Of a stretch of 64,000 nt of DNA, positions 1-8,353 are shown piece by piece; within the stretch, counting starts at the first letter, position 1; each line of letters opens with the position of its first letter. This stretch comes from Candidatus Brocadiaceae bacterium (GTDB taxonomy: Bacteria > Planctomycetota > Brocadiia > SM23-32), in contig JAAYEJ010000064.1 in the NCBI GenBank assembly GCA_012728835.1, positions 29,785-93,784 of the forward strand, read 5' to 3'. Both the position numbers and the translations under genes were made by a program. Under the pieces are notes generated by a model that did no database searches, was not told the origin of the DNA, and saw only the letters and a program-made list of their open reading frames with translations.

Positions 1-377
1 GGCTTGTAGTGGCCCATGTTGACGCCTTCCTCGGGGGCGGCGATGGACTTGACCCAGTGGATGGTGTTCTGGAGGCGCAGCCCGGCGGCCAGGAAGCGCT
101 CCACGATGCGCAGGGAGCGGAGTTCGTCGGAGGGCCGGTCGCCCACGTTCAGGAAGAACGAGCCGTCCGGCCGCAGGACGCGCCGGCACTGCTCGGCCAC
201 GCGCCCCATCCAGTCGAGGTACTCGCCGAAGGGCATGTCGTCGCGATGGGTGTTGTAGCGGATGCCGATGTTGTAGGGTGGCGAGGTCACGATCACGTCG
301 ATGGCCTCGTCGGGCAGGCGCGCCGCCATGCCGTCCACGCAGTCCTGACAGAACACGCAGTCGACGAATTCACACAT
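1..377 (-). CDS. Site-specific DNA methyltransferase (N4/N6 class), N-terminal part, cut by window edge
   Basis: Only about the first 125 residues are present; the gene runs off the left edge. The start is the ATG at 377. Residues 31-36 read TSPPYN, the catalytic [DNST]PP[YFW] motif of amino-methyltransferases, followed by a stretch resembling the GEYLxW segment of beta-class enzymes and by LRPDGSFFLNVG near residues 68-79. Such enzymes transfer a methyl group from S-adenosylmethionine to adenine N6 or cytosine N4. The downstream half, which would hold the SAM-binding FxGxG in this permuted class, is outside the window. No restriction endonuclease is visible upstream, so it may be an orphan enzyme, but the other side cannot be seen. 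Confidence 0.85.
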   Translation of the reverse strand, partial: MCEFVDCVFCQDCVDGMAARLPDEAIDVIVTSPPYNIGIRYNTHRDDMPFGEYLDWMGRVAEQCRRVLRPDGSFFLNVGDRPSDELRSLRIVERFLAAGLRLQNTIHWVKSIAAPEEGVNMGHYK

Positions 378-470
378 AGGCGTCACCGCAGGACCCGCGA
401 GAACACAAGGGGCCCCCGTGACCTGGCGGCCTTCGCGGGCAAACGTCCCTTGTGTCTCCGAGCCCGCCCT

Positions 471-923
471 TCATTCGAGCGGCGCCTGGTCCGGTTCTTC
501 GGCCGGGGGCGGCGGGGCGTCTGCGGGCGTTGGCAAGGGCGTGGTGCCGCAGTAGCGCTCCGTGAAGCCCAGCAGGCCGACGCGCAGCCGCCACTGGAGC
601 ACCGGGGGCCCGCCCGGCGTGCGCGGAGCGATGACCTCGCCCTCGGCGGCCGCCCAGGGGAGGCCGTGCGTGCTGACCACGACCGACGGTGCGGGCGGGT
701 CGCCGCGCCAGTCGGCGTGCGCCTGCACCCAGGCCAGGTCCCTGCCGACCATGCGCACGGCCTGGCGCACGGAGGTGACCTCCGGTCCGGCCGCCAGTTC
801 GGCATGTGGCGTTGCGTACATCAGGAGCAGCACGGACGGCACCAGCAGCACGACGAGCGTCAGAACCAGCAGGATGATCAGACAGCCGAGTTCCGAGCGG
901 CCATTGCGATCCTCTTCGCCCAT
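471..923 (-). CDS. Small single-pass membrane protein, unknown function
   Basis: A 150-residue protein. I chose the ATG at 923 because GGAGG lies seven bases upstream; an ATG at 980 would give an unsupported 19-residue extension. Residues about 10-35 form one strongly hydrophobic helix (LGCLIILLVLTLVVLLVPSV), followed by a soluble, probably extracytoplasmic domain of about 90 residues and a Pro/Ala-rich tail. No family is recognised. It lies 93 bases upstream of the methyltransferase on the same strand and 88 bases downstream of the PmbA-like gene. Confidence 0.6.
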   Translation of the reverse strand: MGEEDRNGRSELGCLIILLVLTLVVLLVPSVLLLMYATPHAELAAGPEVTSVRQAVRMVGRDLAWVQAHADWRGDPPAPSVVVSTHGLPWAAAEGEVIAPRTPGGPPVLQWRLRVGLLGFTERYCGTTPLPTPADAPPPPAEEPDQAPLE

Positions 924-1011
924 GACGGCGTCCTCCCGAAAGAGCCGACGTCCCATCCCATCCCATACCACCGCCGCCACTTACGACCCGCCCGCCCACG
1001 GTCGAGGGCGG

Positions 1012-2328
1012 TCAGCCCTGGGCGGCCAGCTTCAGCCCGCCCACCATCAGGGGCGGGGCGCAGGTGCCGCCCAGCCAGCGGGCCTCGCTCCCGACTGCCT
1101 CCAGTTGCCTGAGGATTTCGTAGACGTTGCCGGCGACCATGCAGTCCTTCACGCGGCCGACGACGCGGCCGTTCTCGACCAGGAAGCCCAGGTCGAGGTT
1201 GACGCTGAACTCGCCGGCCAGCACGTTGCTCTGGCCGCTGCCGAGCGTCTGGTCCACGACGACGCCGCGCTTCATGCCGGCGATCATGTCGTCGAGCGAC
1301 GTGTCGCCGGGGGCGACGATCACGTTGCTGGAGGACGGCACCGGGCGGCTGGAGTAGCCCCGGGCGGCGTTGGCGCCCGGCTCCACGCCCAGCAGGGCGG
1401 CCGTCTGCAGGTCGGTGCGGAACGTCTTCAGGACGCCTCGGTCGAACAGGTGCGTGCGGCGCGCGGGCAGTCCCTCGTCGTCGGTGGCGCGTGTTCCGGC
1501 CGCAAAGGGCACCGTGGGGTCGTCGGTGAGGGTGATGCGCGCGTCGAGTATCTGCTCGCCCAGCCGGCCGCGCAGAACGCTGGAGCCCTTGTGGACGTGC
1601 TTGCCGTTGAGGGCGACCGAGAGCGGGGCCAGCAGGTTGCCGAGGGCTTTGGGGGTGAAGATCATCGGCATGGCCTCCAGTCGCGCGGGCACGACGACGG
1701 AGGCGTCCCGCATCTTCTGCAGGGTCTCCCTGGTCAGGTCGGCCACGGAGTCGATCACGCGACCGGAGGTTGTGTATTCGTAGACCTGGAGGAAGCCGGC
1801 CTCGGAGATCTCCTGGATGCCGACGCTGGCGGACATGCTGGTGGCCCGCTGCCGGACGTCGAGCCCGGCGGAGTTCAGGATTCGCTGGCTCCCGGTCGCC
1901 CGCGACACGCCGCAGCCGTAGAGGTATTCGGGGCTGGCCCGGAGGCTCATCTCGAGTCCCTCGCGGCCCATCTCAACCAGCCGGGCGGCCTGCACGGCCG
2001 GGACGTCGTCGTCCCACGTGGCGGGGGCCTCGATGCCGGCGGGCTGTGTGGGGAACGCGAAGCGGGCCTCGTCGCCGAACTCGGCGCTGGCCCCGGCCAT
2101 GTCGACCAGGCGGGCGGGGTCGCGCAGGTCGGTCGTGGAGGCGAACCCGATGCGGCCGTCGCGGATGACGCGCAGGCCGATGCCGCGCACCTGCACGGTG
2201 GTGATTTCCTTGAGACGGTTGTCCTCGAAGCTGACCTCGATGGCCTCGCTGGTTTCCTCGAAGACCTCGGCATGGCCGAAGCGCTTGGCCGCGGCCTCCA
2301 GGATGGCTTCTGCTGCGCCGTCTGTCAT
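1012..2328 (-). CDS. pmbA: TldE/PmbA-family protein (metalloprotease partner subunit)
   Basis: A 438-residue protein with the PmbA/TldE architecture: an N-terminal domain with the EETSEAIEVSFEDNRLKEI-type strand pair, a central fold, and a C-terminal beta-rich region ending with the VGGLKLAAQG stretch seen in this family. TldE lacks the zinc ligands and pairs with TldD to form a protease that degrades small or modified peptides (shown for microcin B17 processing and CcdA turnover in E. coli). A GAGGAA ribosome site precedes the ATG at 2328. It follows tldD by 26 bases, so the two are almost certainly co-transcribed and form a heterodimer. Confidence 0.9.
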   Translation of the reverse strand: MTDGAAEAILEAAAKRFGHAEVFEETSEAIEVSFEDNRLKEITTVQVRGIGLRVIRDGRIGFASTTDLRDPARLVDMAGASAEFGDEARFAFPTQPAGIEAPATWDDDVPAVQAARLVEMGREGLEMSLRASPEYLYGCGVSRATGSQRILNSAGLDVRQRATSMSASVGIQEISEAGFLQVYEYTTSGRVIDSVADLTRETLQKMRDASVVVPARLEAMPMIFTPKALGNLLAPLSVALNGKHVHKGSSVLRGRLGEQILDARITLTDDPTVPFAAGTRATDDEGLPARRTHLFDRGVLKTFRTDLQTAALLGVEPGANAARGYSSRPVPSSSNVIVAPGDTSLDDMIAGMKRGVVVDQTLGSGQSNVLAGEFSVNLDLGFLVENGRVVGRVKDCMVAGNVYEILRQLEAVGSEARWLGGTCAPPLMVGGLKLAAQG

Positions 2329-2354
2329 GGGATTCCTCGTTGGAAGGGCCGGCC

Positions 2355-3716
2355 TCAGCGGCCGCCGATGACCACGTTGCGTATGCGGCAGTGGGGGCCG
2401 CCGTCGCCGACGCGCAGCGGGCTCTGGCCGCCCTTGCCGCAGCCTCCGAGGCCGCCGTGCATGCGGAAGTCGTTGCCCAGGCAGTCGATGTTCCGGAGCG
2501 TCTGGAACACGTTGCCCGTCAGCACCACGTCGCGGACCTTCTCGGCGATCTTGCCGCCGCGGATGCGGTAGGCCTCCTCGGCGCTGAAGGTGAACATCTC
2601 CATGTTCGTCTGTCCCCCCAGCATGCCCACGCAGTAGAGGCCGTCGTCGGTATCGGCCAGCATCTCCTCGAACGGCGTCTCTCCGGGCTCCATGAACGTG
2701 TTGGTCATGCGCACGATCGGCGGATGGCGGTAGGAGATGGCGCGGGCATTGCCCGTGGGCGCCTCGCCCATCTTGGCGGCCGTCTCGCGGTTGTGCAGGC
2801 GGCCGGTCAGGACGCCGCCCTCGATCAGCGGCGTGCGCGAGCCGGGCACGCCCTCGCTGTCGAAGGCGATGAAGCCGGCCTCGCCCTGCCGCGAGCCGTC
2901 GTCGATGATGTTGAGGAACTCGGGGCCGAACCGCCGCCCGATCTGCATGATCTCCTTCAGGCGGGGGTTCTCATACAGGAAGTCGGACTCGCTCAGGTGC
3001 CCGAACGCCTCGTGGACGAACACGCCGCAGAGCTTCGGATCGACGATGACGGTGTAGGTGCCGGCCTCGACCGGCCGGGCGTCGAGCGATTCGACCGCGC
3101 GGCGGACCGCACGCTCGCAGTCGGCCTCCATGGCGGTCACCTTTGCGAACCCGCGCAGGTCGCCGTTGGACTCGAACGCGCGCTGGATGTTGGAGCCGTC
3201 GACGGCGATGGCGCCGACGAGTGCGCCGCAGAAGACGTATTCCTGCTCGATCAGGCTGCCCTCGGAGCTGGCGAACCAGGAGGTGCCGCGGCTGTCGCGG
3301 TAGACCACCATGCTCGTCTGCACGCGTGCGCTGCCCAGTATGAGGCGGTTGTAGCGCTCGCACATCCGCTGCTTGTCTTCCAGCGGGACGTCGGCCGGAT
3401 CGCTCTCCACCTGCGTTCGGTAGGTCTGCCGCACGGGCTCGACGGGTGCCAGGGCGAACTTCTGCCCGCCGACCAGCTCCGCCTGCCGGACGGCCATGCG
3501 GGCATAGCGCTCCACGTCGTCCAGATCGTTGAACGTGGCGAAGCCCCATCCGCCGTTCTTGAGCACGCGCACGCAGCCGCCGCGCGACGTGCGCTCGCCG
3601 ATGTCCTCCAGCTCGCGGCCGGAGTAGTTGATGCTGGTCGAGGTGCCTTCGTGGATGCGCGCGTCCGCGTAGTCGGCCGGCAGACTCGCGCACAGCTCCC
3701 GGAGCTTCTCTTTCAT
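2355..3716 (-). CDS. tldD: TldD metalloprotease
   Basis: A 453-residue protein with the TldD zinc motif HEAFGH at residues 235-240, followed by the ESDFLYENPRLKE stretch; the family motif is HExxxH plus a downstream cysteine. The N-terminal domain carries the SINYSGRELEDIGER segment and the C-terminal region the TNMEMFTFSAEEAYRIRGG stretch typical of TldD. With PmbA/TldE it should form the active heterodimeric peptidase. The length matches the family (about 450-480). The gene is first in the pair. A TTGTAT/CACAAT promoter candidate sits about 70 bases upstream of the ATG at 3716. The ribosome site (GAGAG) is weak. Confidence 0.92.
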   Translation of the reverse strand: MKEKLRELCASLPADYADARIHEGTSTSINYSGRELEDIGERTSRGGCVRVLKNGGWGFATFNDLDDVERYARMAVRQAELVGGQKFALAPVEPVRQTYRTQVESDPADVPLEDKQRMCERYNRLILGSARVQTSMVVYRDSRGTSWFASSEGSLIEQEYVFCGALVGAIAVDGSNIQRAFESNGDLRGFAKVTAMEADCERAVRRAVESLDARPVEAGTYTVIVDPKLCGVFVHEAFGHLSESDFLYENPRLKEIMQIGRRFGPEFLNIIDDGSRQGEAGFIAFDSEGVPGSRTPLIEGGVLTGRLHNRETAAKMGEAPTGNARAISYRHPPIVRMTNTFMEPGETPFEEMLADTDDGLYCVGMLGGQTNMEMFTFSAEEAYRIRGGKIAEKVRDVVLTGNVFQTLRNIDCLGNDFRMHGGLGGCGKGGQSPLRVGDGGPHCRIRNVVIGGR

Positions 3717-3783
3717 GTTCTCTCACTCACAAGGGGCGCGGCCCGCATCCGGCGCCGCCGGGCCCGGGCGCGTGTCACAGGCC

Positions 3784-3813
3784 ATTGTGCCCGCTGGGGC
3801 GCGTCGAATACAA
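3784..3813 (-). promoter_or_regulatory. Candidate sigma70 promoter for tldD-pmbA
   Basis: On the minus strand TTGTAT (3813-3808) is separated by 18 bases from CACAAT (3789-3784). Transcription would start near 3777, leaving about 60 bases of leader before tldD. The match is moderate. The rest of 3717-3964 holds no convincing gene. Confidence 0.4.
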
Positions 3814-3964
3814 GTGCTGCTCGGCGCGAGAACGTGCGCACACGGCCGTGGCTCTCGCTGTGGTTGCCTTCCGGGCTCCCGGCGTGAACGCCGCCCCCGC
3901 CGTCTCCCCGCGTCCACGCCAGACATTTTGTTCAACGGCCGCGAACAGACAGGAAGTGCGAGGG

Positions 3965-3993
3965 TTGACACCGTCGTCGGCCGGCGGTATCAT
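3965..3993 (+). promoter_or_regulatory. Strong sigma70 promoter of the aroF leader
   Basis: TTGACA (3965-3970), 17-base spacer, TATCAT (3988-3993): a full -35 consensus and five of six bases at -10. It predicts a start near 4000, so the transcript carries about 250 bases of leader before the DAHP synthase ATG, including the leader peptide and the terminator. Confidence 0.85.
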
Positions 3994-4039
3994 TGGGCGT
4001 GTGACGGAACTTACAGTCTCCGCACGGGGCAGGCTCGAC

Positions 4040-4138
4040 ATGGAGCACATCGACCGGCACGGTTGGTCCGCGGTTCGCCCGACGGGGGCGTCCTGCGGTG
4101 GTGGTGTGTTCTGGTATTTCTATTTTACGCTCCGTTGA
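4040..4138 (+). CDS. Aromatic leader peptide (attenuator peptide) of the DAHP synthase gene
   Basis: A 32-codon reading frame inside the aroF leader. Codons 24-29 (4109-4126) read Phe-Trp-Tyr-Phe-Tyr-Phe, and codon 9 is another Trp, so all three aromatic end products of the pathway are sampled. The TGA at 4136-4138 lies just before the candidate antiterminator arm (4147-4155) and 44 bases before the terminator stem. This is the geometry of translation-coupled attenuation: a ribosome stalled on scarce aminoacyl-tRNA leaves the arm free, whereas one reaching the stop covers it. The ribosome site is weak (AGG six bases upstream). An in-frame GTG at 4001 would fit a leaderless start on the same transcript. 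No homologue search was done. Confidence 0.8.
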   Translation: MEHIDRHGWSAVRPTGASCGGGVFWYFYFTLR

Positions 4139-4146
4139 GGAGGCTG

Positions 4147-4219
4147 CTTCCGGGCACATAGCCTGAGACGGCGAGAAGACCCGAGCCCCGAAGTCAGCCG
4201 ACTTCGGGGCTCTTTTTTT
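4147..4219 (+). terminator. Attenuator: antiterminator arm plus rho-independent terminator ahead of aroF
   Basis: The terminator is a perfect 13-bp stem, GAGCCCCGAAGTC (4183-4195) with GACTTCGGGGCTC (4200-4212), a four-base loop and seven T residues (4213-4219). CTTCCGGGC (4147-4155) can pair with GCCCCGAAG (4185-4193) at eight of nine positions, which would break the terminator stem. The hairpin lies between the leader peptide stop and the DAHP synthase ribosome site at 4236-4243, so it can only serve to control readthrough into that gene. The alternative pairing is inferred by eye. Confidence 0.85.
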
Positions 4220-4250
4220 GTGCCCTGACCATAGCAGAAGGAGACATGCC

Positions 4251-5264
4251 ATGATCATCGTCATGCAGCCGACAGCGAGTGAGGACGAGGTGCAGCACGT
4301 CGTCGAGCGCGTCGAGGAGGCCGGCCTGGAGGTTGTGCGCCTCCGCGGCGAGAAGCGCAACGTCATCGCCGCCATCGGCGACCGCCGCGATCTGGTTACC
4401 GACCGCTGGCTCGCGCTGCCGGGGGTCGAGCGCGTCGTGCCCATCCTGAGCCCCTACAAGCTGGCCAGCCGGGAGGCCGCACCGGGCGCCACGCCGGTGC
4501 GCATCAACGGGAGTGTGCTGGGAGGCCGCGCCGTGCAGGTCATCGCCGGGCCCTGCGCCGTGGAGGACTACGATTGCACGCTGCGCATTGCACGTTGCGT
4601 GAAGGCCGCCGGCGCCGTGGGCCTGCGCGGAGGCGCCTACAAGCCGCGCACGAGCCCCCACAGCTTCCAGGGGCTGGAGGAGGACGGGCTGAAGATCCTG
4701 CACGCGGTCGGGCAGGAGGTCGGACTGCCGATCATCACGGAGGTGCTCAGCCCCGACCAGGTGGATACGGTCTGCCGGTACGCCGACGTGCTGCAGGTAG
4801 GCGCCCGCAACATGCAGAACTACTCGCTCCTGAAGGGGCTCGGCCGCATCGACAAGCCCGTGCTGCTCAAGCGGGGCATCAGCGCCACGGTGGACGAACT
4901 CCTCCTGGCTGCCGAGTACATCCTCAAGGGCGGCAACCCGCGCGTGATCCTGTGCTGCCGCGGCATCCGCACCTTCGAGGACCACATGCGCTACACGCTC
5001 TCGCTGGGCACGGTCGCCCACCTGAAGGAGGTGACGCATCTGCCCGTGATCGTCGACCCGAGCCATCCCGCAGGGCGTCGCAGCCTGGTGGCGCCGATGG
5101 CGAAGGCGGCGGTGGCGTGCGGGGCCGACGGCCTGCTGATCGAGGTGCACCCCGCCCCGGAGACCGCGCCGGTGGACGGACGCCACACCCTGACCTGCGA
5201 GGGCTTCGAGACGCTGATGGGCGAGCTGCGCCTGGTAGCGGAGGCGGTGGGGCGGACGATGTGA
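4251..5264 (+). CDS. aroF: 3-deoxy-7-phosphoheptulonate (DAHP) synthase, type I-beta
   Basis: A 337-residue enzyme that condenses phosphoenolpyruvate and erythrose 4-phosphate, the first step of the shikimate pathway. Residues 1-70 form the ferredoxin-like regulatory domain of the Thermotoga-type subfamily; the TIM barrel starts near residue 92. GPCAVE (100-105, metal-ligand Cys), RGGAYKPRTSPHSFQG and DPSHPAGRR are all present. The ATG at 4251 is preceded by GAAGGAGA; the ATG at 4246 is out of frame and stops at once. The gene sits behind its own leader peptide and terminator, so expression is likely set by aromatic aminoacyl-tRNA supply, possibly besides allosteric feedback through the N-terminal domain. 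Confidence 0.95.
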   Translation: MIIVMQPTASEDEVQHVVERVEEAGLEVVRLRGEKRNVIAAIGDRRDLVTDRWLALPGVERVVPILSPYKLASREAAPGATPVRINGSVLGGRAVQVIAGPCAVEDYDCTLRIARCVKAAGAVGLRGGAYKPRTSPHSFQGLEEDGLKILHAVGQEVGLPIITEVLSPDQVDTVCRYADVLQVGARNMQNYSLLKGLGRIDKPVLLKRGISATVDELLLAAEYILKGGNPRVILCCRGIRTFEDHMRYTLSLGTVAHLKEVTHLPVIVDPSHPAGRRSLVAPMAKAAVACGADGLLIEVHPAPETAPVDGRHTLTCEGFETLMGELRLVAEAVGRTM

Positions 5265-5293
5265 GGCAGCCGAAGGCTGGGCCGAGGATCCCG

Positions 5294-6436
5294 TTAGCTC
5301 AGCAAGGCCATATTGTCCCGGTGTACGACCTCATCGTAGTGCTTGTACCCGAGTATCTTCTCGATGCGGCTGGTATGGCAGCCGCGGATTCGTTCGATCT
5401 CGTCGCGCGAGTAGTTGCAGAGGCCGCGGGCGATTTCGCCACCGGTGGGGCCCTTGATGCGCACAACGTCGCCGCGGGTGAACTCGCCTTCGACCGCCGT
5501 CACTCCGCTCGGCAGAAGGCTCTTGCCACGTGCGGCCAGCGCCGCCTGGGCGCCGGCGTCGACGTGGACGGTGCCCCGTGGCCGGCTCGTGAACCGAAGC
5601 CAGCGTTTGCGGCTGCTCAGCCGATCCGGCGCCGGCAGGAATAGCGTGCCGAGCCGTTCACCGCTCATCAGCCTTGGCAGCACGTCGGGCAACCGGCCGT
5701 CGGCGATGACGGCCGCTTCACCCGCTTCGGTCGTCACGCGGGCGGCCTCGATCTTGCTCCGCATCCCTCCGACGCCGAGAGCGGTCTTCTCGTCAAAAAC
5801 CAGCCCCCGCACCCTGTCGTCGACGCGCTCGACGACCTCGAGCACGTCCGCCGGCCGGCCCGCCCCCGGTGGCTCAAGACACAGCCCCGGCGCGGAGGTG
5901 AGCAGCACCAGCAGCTCGGCGCGGATCAGATGCGTCAGGAGCGCCGCCAGCCGGTCGTTCTCCCCGAACTGGATCTCGGCCGTGCTGATCGTGTCGTTCT
6001 CATTGACCACCGGCACGCAGGGCAGCTCGAAGAGAGCGTGGATCGTATTGCAGGCGTTCAGATAGCGTTCGCGGCTGTCAAAGTCGTCGTGCGTGAGCAG
6101 GATCTGGGCTGCGTGGAGGCCGTGGCGGCGGAAATGGCGCTCATAGTGGGCCATCAGGACGCCCTGGCCGACGCTGGCGGCCGCCTGGCTCATCGGCAGC
6201 GTGGCCGGCCGTCTCTTCAGGCCCAGTTCCGCCATGCCGCAGCCGATGGCGCCGCTGGTCACCAGGGCGACCTGCCGGCCTTCTCGCATCAACGCTGCGA
6301 TCTGGCCGGTCAATGAGGCAATGCGATCCTCACCCAGCGCCGTCCCCGGGCCGCCCAGAACGTTGGTCCCTACCTTGACGATGACACGGCGGGCCATGCA
6401 GACGTGCCTGCGTCTGAGTTCTGCGGGGTCGGACAA
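5294..6436 (-). CDS. proB: Glutamate 5-kinase with C-terminal PUA domain
   Basis: A protein of about 380 residues catalysing ATP-dependent phosphorylation of glutamate, the first step of proline synthesis. It has the amino-acid-kinase fold (IVKVGTNVLGG, VALVTSGAIGCGM, VPVVNENDTIS, FGENDRLAALL, GVGGMRSKIEAA) followed by a PUA domain from about residue 290 (GTVHVDAGAQAALAARGKSLLPSG). I chose the TTG at 6436 because GAGGAGG lies seven bases upstream and a promoter predicts a start near 6464; an ATG at 6397 is the alternative and would remove 13 residues. No proA is adjacent. The gene is convergent with aroF. Confidence 0.92.
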   Translation of the reverse strand: MSDPAELRRRHVCMARRVIVKVGTNVLGGPGTALGEDRIASLTGQIAALMREGRQVALVTSGAIGCGMAELGLKRRPATLPMSQAAASVGQGVLMAHYERHFRRHGLHAAQILLTHDDFDSRERYLNACNTIHALFELPCVPVVNENDTISTAEIQFGENDRLAALLTHLIRAELLVLLTSAPGLCLEPPGAGRPADVLEVVERVDDRVRGLVFDEKTALGVGGMRSKIEAARVTTEAGEAAVIADGRLPDVLPRLMSGERLGTLFLPAPDRLSSRKRWLRFTSRPRGTVHVDAGAQAALAARGKSLLPSGVTAVEGEFTRGDVVRIKGPTGGEIARGLCNYSRDEIERIRGCHTSRIEKILGYKHYDEVVHRDNMALLS

Positions 6437-6470
6437 GGGGATGCCTCCTCTGCGCGGGCGAAAGGCGGTC

Positions 6471-6500
6471 AGTCTATGCCAAATCGACGCGGCCATTCAA
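6471..6500 (-). promoter_or_regulatory. Sigma70 promoter for proB
   Basis: On the minus strand TTGAAT (6500-6495), 18-base spacer, TAGACT (6476-6471). A start near 6464 leaves about 28 bases before the TTG start codon of proB, which contain the GAGGAGG ribosome site. Confidence 0.55.
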
Positions 6501-6524
6501 GATTCGCAAGGGCCGCTCCGGAGG

Positions 6525-6881
6525 CTACTCGGGGTAGCGCAGGTGGAACTCCGGAGAGCCCGTCAGCGGCCAGAGCACGGCGAAATGGTGGAGCAGGTCG
6601 GCAAGCGCCAGGCCGGCGCCGACGATCATGAGCCCGCGGCCGAGACGCCCCGCGCGGCAGAAAAGCCCGGCAGTGAACAGCAGAACACCGATGTAGCCGT
6701 GGTGGATGCGCCAGCCGAACGTGAAGGCGGCCATCCAGCCGGTGCTCTCAGCGGCCGTCATATGGGCGGCGAAGCGAAGGAGACAGGTGAGTGCTTCGAT
6801 CGCAAGGGCGAGCAGGACGCCGGCCCACAGCGCCTGACGAAGGGACAGACGGGAGAGCCATTCCGCTGCCTTGCTGAGCAT
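6525..6881 (-). CDS. Small polytopic membrane protein, unknown function
   Basis: A 118-residue protein starting at the ATG at 6881, which has GAGGAG six bases upstream; an ATG at 6947 has no ribosome site. Three hydrophobic segments are visible: about 17-37 (ALWAGVLLALAIEALTCLLRF), 57-77 (HHGYIGVLLFTAGLFC) and 84-104. The family is not recognised; the layout resembles small inner-membrane proteins of unknown role. It lies between proB (same strand, 28 bases downstream) and a divergent lipoprotein gene. Confidence 0.65.
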   Translation of the reverse strand: MLSKAAEWLSRLSLRQALWAGVLLALAIEALTCLLRFAAHMTAAESTGWMAAFTFGWRIHHGYIGVLLFTAGLFCRAGRLGRGLMIVGAGLALADLLHHFAVLWPLTGSPEFHLRYPE

Positions 6882-6941
6882 ATCCGGCTCCTCGGCGGAT
6901 CGGACGCGAAACCACACGGCCAGGGCCGGCGCGCGCGGTAG

Positions 6942-6971
6942 TTGCATTACGGCGGGCCGGCGCGCTATAGT
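6942..6971 (+). promoter_or_regulatory. Candidate promoter for the cupin lipoprotein
   Basis: TTGCAT (6942-6947), 18-base spacer, TATAGT (6966-6971). A start near 6979 leaves about 50 bases before the ATG at 7030. Confidence 0.5.
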
Positions 6972-7029
6972 CTGGCCGATCGTCCGGTGCCGTATCTCCT
7001 GATTATACGCGAGACGGACGGACCGCCAA

Positions 7030-7485
7030 ATGAGAAGCATGACGAAGTGGGGAGTCCTGGTCGCCGCCCTTTCGCTCTGCCCGGCAGGCTGCCTGACCCC
7101 GCGGCAGCAGGCGGAGCTGGATGTGTTCCCTCGGAACCGCGTCTTCCATCCCGGCGACGTGGCCCCGCTCGGTCCGGAGCGCAGCTCGTTCCTGGGGGAG
7201 TACGACAGCGGGGCGGGGCAGAACATCTGCATCCTGCAGCTTGCGTCGAGCACCCGGCTGCAGAAGCGCTACCACACCGGCAGCGATCTGACGATGGTCG
7301 TGGTGCAGGGGACGGGGGTCGTGCAGGTCGAGGAGACCCGTTACCGTGTCGAGCCGGGTTCGGCCGTTCTGCTGCCGCGCCTGACCGCCTACGCGGTCCT
7401 GCCCGATGCGGGGGAGACGGAGTTCAGGGCGCTTCTGGTCTGCTCGCCGCCGTTCCGGGGCCTGGACGTGGTGGTGGAGGAGTAG
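7030..7485 (+). CDS. Cupin-domain lipoprotein
   Basis: A 151-residue protein with a short signal peptide ending in a lipobox-like CPAGC around residues 17-21; the -3 position is Pro rather than the usual Leu, so lipidation is likely but not certain. The mature part resembles a single cupin barrel, with GQNICILQLASSTRLQKRYHTGSDL and GTGVVQVEETRYRVEPGSAVLLPR-like strands (the usual 'GxGxVxxxxxxxxLxxGDxxxxP' half). The first cupin motif keeps only one His (RYHTGSD), so metal binding is uncertain. Enzymatic role unknown. It should sit on a membrane surface facing the periplasm. Confidence 0.7.
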   Translation: MRSMTKWGVLVAALSLCPAGCLTPRQQAELDVFPRNRVFHPGDVAPLGPERSSFLGEYDSGAGQNICILQLASSTRLQKRYHTGSDLTMVVVQGTGVVQVEETRYRVEPGSAVLLPRLTAYAVLPDAGETEFRALLVCSPPFRGLDVVVEE

Positions 7486-7507
7486 GGGGGCCGGCCGCCG
7501 TCGGCGC

Positions 7508-8353
7508 CTACGAGTCCGCGGTCGGCGTGGGCCGGCAGTGTTCCTTCCAGCCGTCGCCGGTCGGGCCGCTCAGATACACGGCATGGTGGGCGCCGAGGTT
7601 GACGACATGGTCGGTGGGCTTGAGGTCCTCGCTGGTGTGGTAGAAGCAGCGCACCACGGGAATGCAGGTGCCGTAGGCTTCCGCCTTGCCGTAGCCCTTC
7701 ATCTCGACGACGGTCTTCTGCTCGCGCCATGAGACGACGCCGTCGCCGTTGCCGCCCAGGGTGGCCCGGTCGGCGTCGTTGTTGTCGGCCCAGTAGCAGC
7801 GGGCGACGCTGAACTCGTAGATGTAGGAGCAGGCCTCGATGGACTCGTTGCGCAGCTTGTAGGGTTCGATGGATCGGCGCAGGCCGGGGATGCGGACCTT
7901 GTAGCCTTCGCGCGTGATCGTGAAGGCGGGCTGTGTGCGCCATTGCGGCACGGTATAGGTCCAGTTGTCCTCGCCGGTCCGGTTGATGGCCAGGTCGTCC
8001 GTCTCGCGGAATTGGCCGCTGTACGGCGGGTCGTGGGACTTGTTGTAGTAGCAGTCCCAGGGGGGCTTGCCGCCCTCGGTGCCGTCGTAGGGATCGCCGG
8101 GGCAGACGTAGACCTTCTTCTGGTCGATGAACTCCGGGTACAGGCTGCTCAGCCAGGGGCACTCCACCCGGTAGGCGAGGAGGTACATCTCCTTGGCCTT
8201 GGCGATCTGCTGCAGGTTGTTCATGCAACTGGTACGCCGGGCGCGATCGGTGGCGGACTTCAGCGCGGGCATCAGCAGTGCGGCCAGGATCGCGATGATC
8301 GTGATGACCACAAGGAGTTCGATCAGTGAGAATCCCTGTCTCCGCGGTGTCAT
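7508..8353 (-). CDS. Type II secretion/type IV pilin-like protein with H-X9-DG motif
   Basis: A 281-residue protein with a canonical prepilin leader: RRQG followed by FSLIELLVV, with cleavage after Gly and Glu at mature position 5, then a hydrophobic helix ([15 protein letters not shown]). The C-terminal part contains [12 protein letters not shown], which fits the H-X9-DG pattern of the large pseudopilin-like families of Planctomycetota, Verrucomicrobiota and Lentisphaerota. The globular domain has several aromatic and Cys residues. No secretion ATPase or prepilin peptidase is nearby, so this is a stand-alone pseudopilin of unknown role. A TTGCAG/TAGACT promoter lies upstream. Confidence 0.88.
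   Translation of the reverse strand: MTPRRQGFSLIELLVVITIIAILAALLMPALKSATDRARRTSCMNNLQQIAKAKEMYLLAYRVECPWLSSLYPEFIDQKKVYVCPGDPYDGTEGGKPPWDCYYNKSHDPPYSGQFRETDDLAINRTGEDNWTYTVPQWRTQPAFTITREGYKVRIPGLRRSIEPYKLRNESIEACSYIYEFSVARCYWADNNDADRATLGGNGDGVVSWREQKTVVEMKGYGKAEAYGTCIPVVRCFYHTSEDLKPTDHVVNLGAHHAVYLSGPTGDGWKEHCRPTPTADS

Noticed and set aside
4000..4250. T-box riboswitch in the aroF leader
   Set aside because: No T-box-like conserved sequence or specifier-loop structure is seen; the aromatic codon run and stop placement fit ribosome-mediated attenuation instead.
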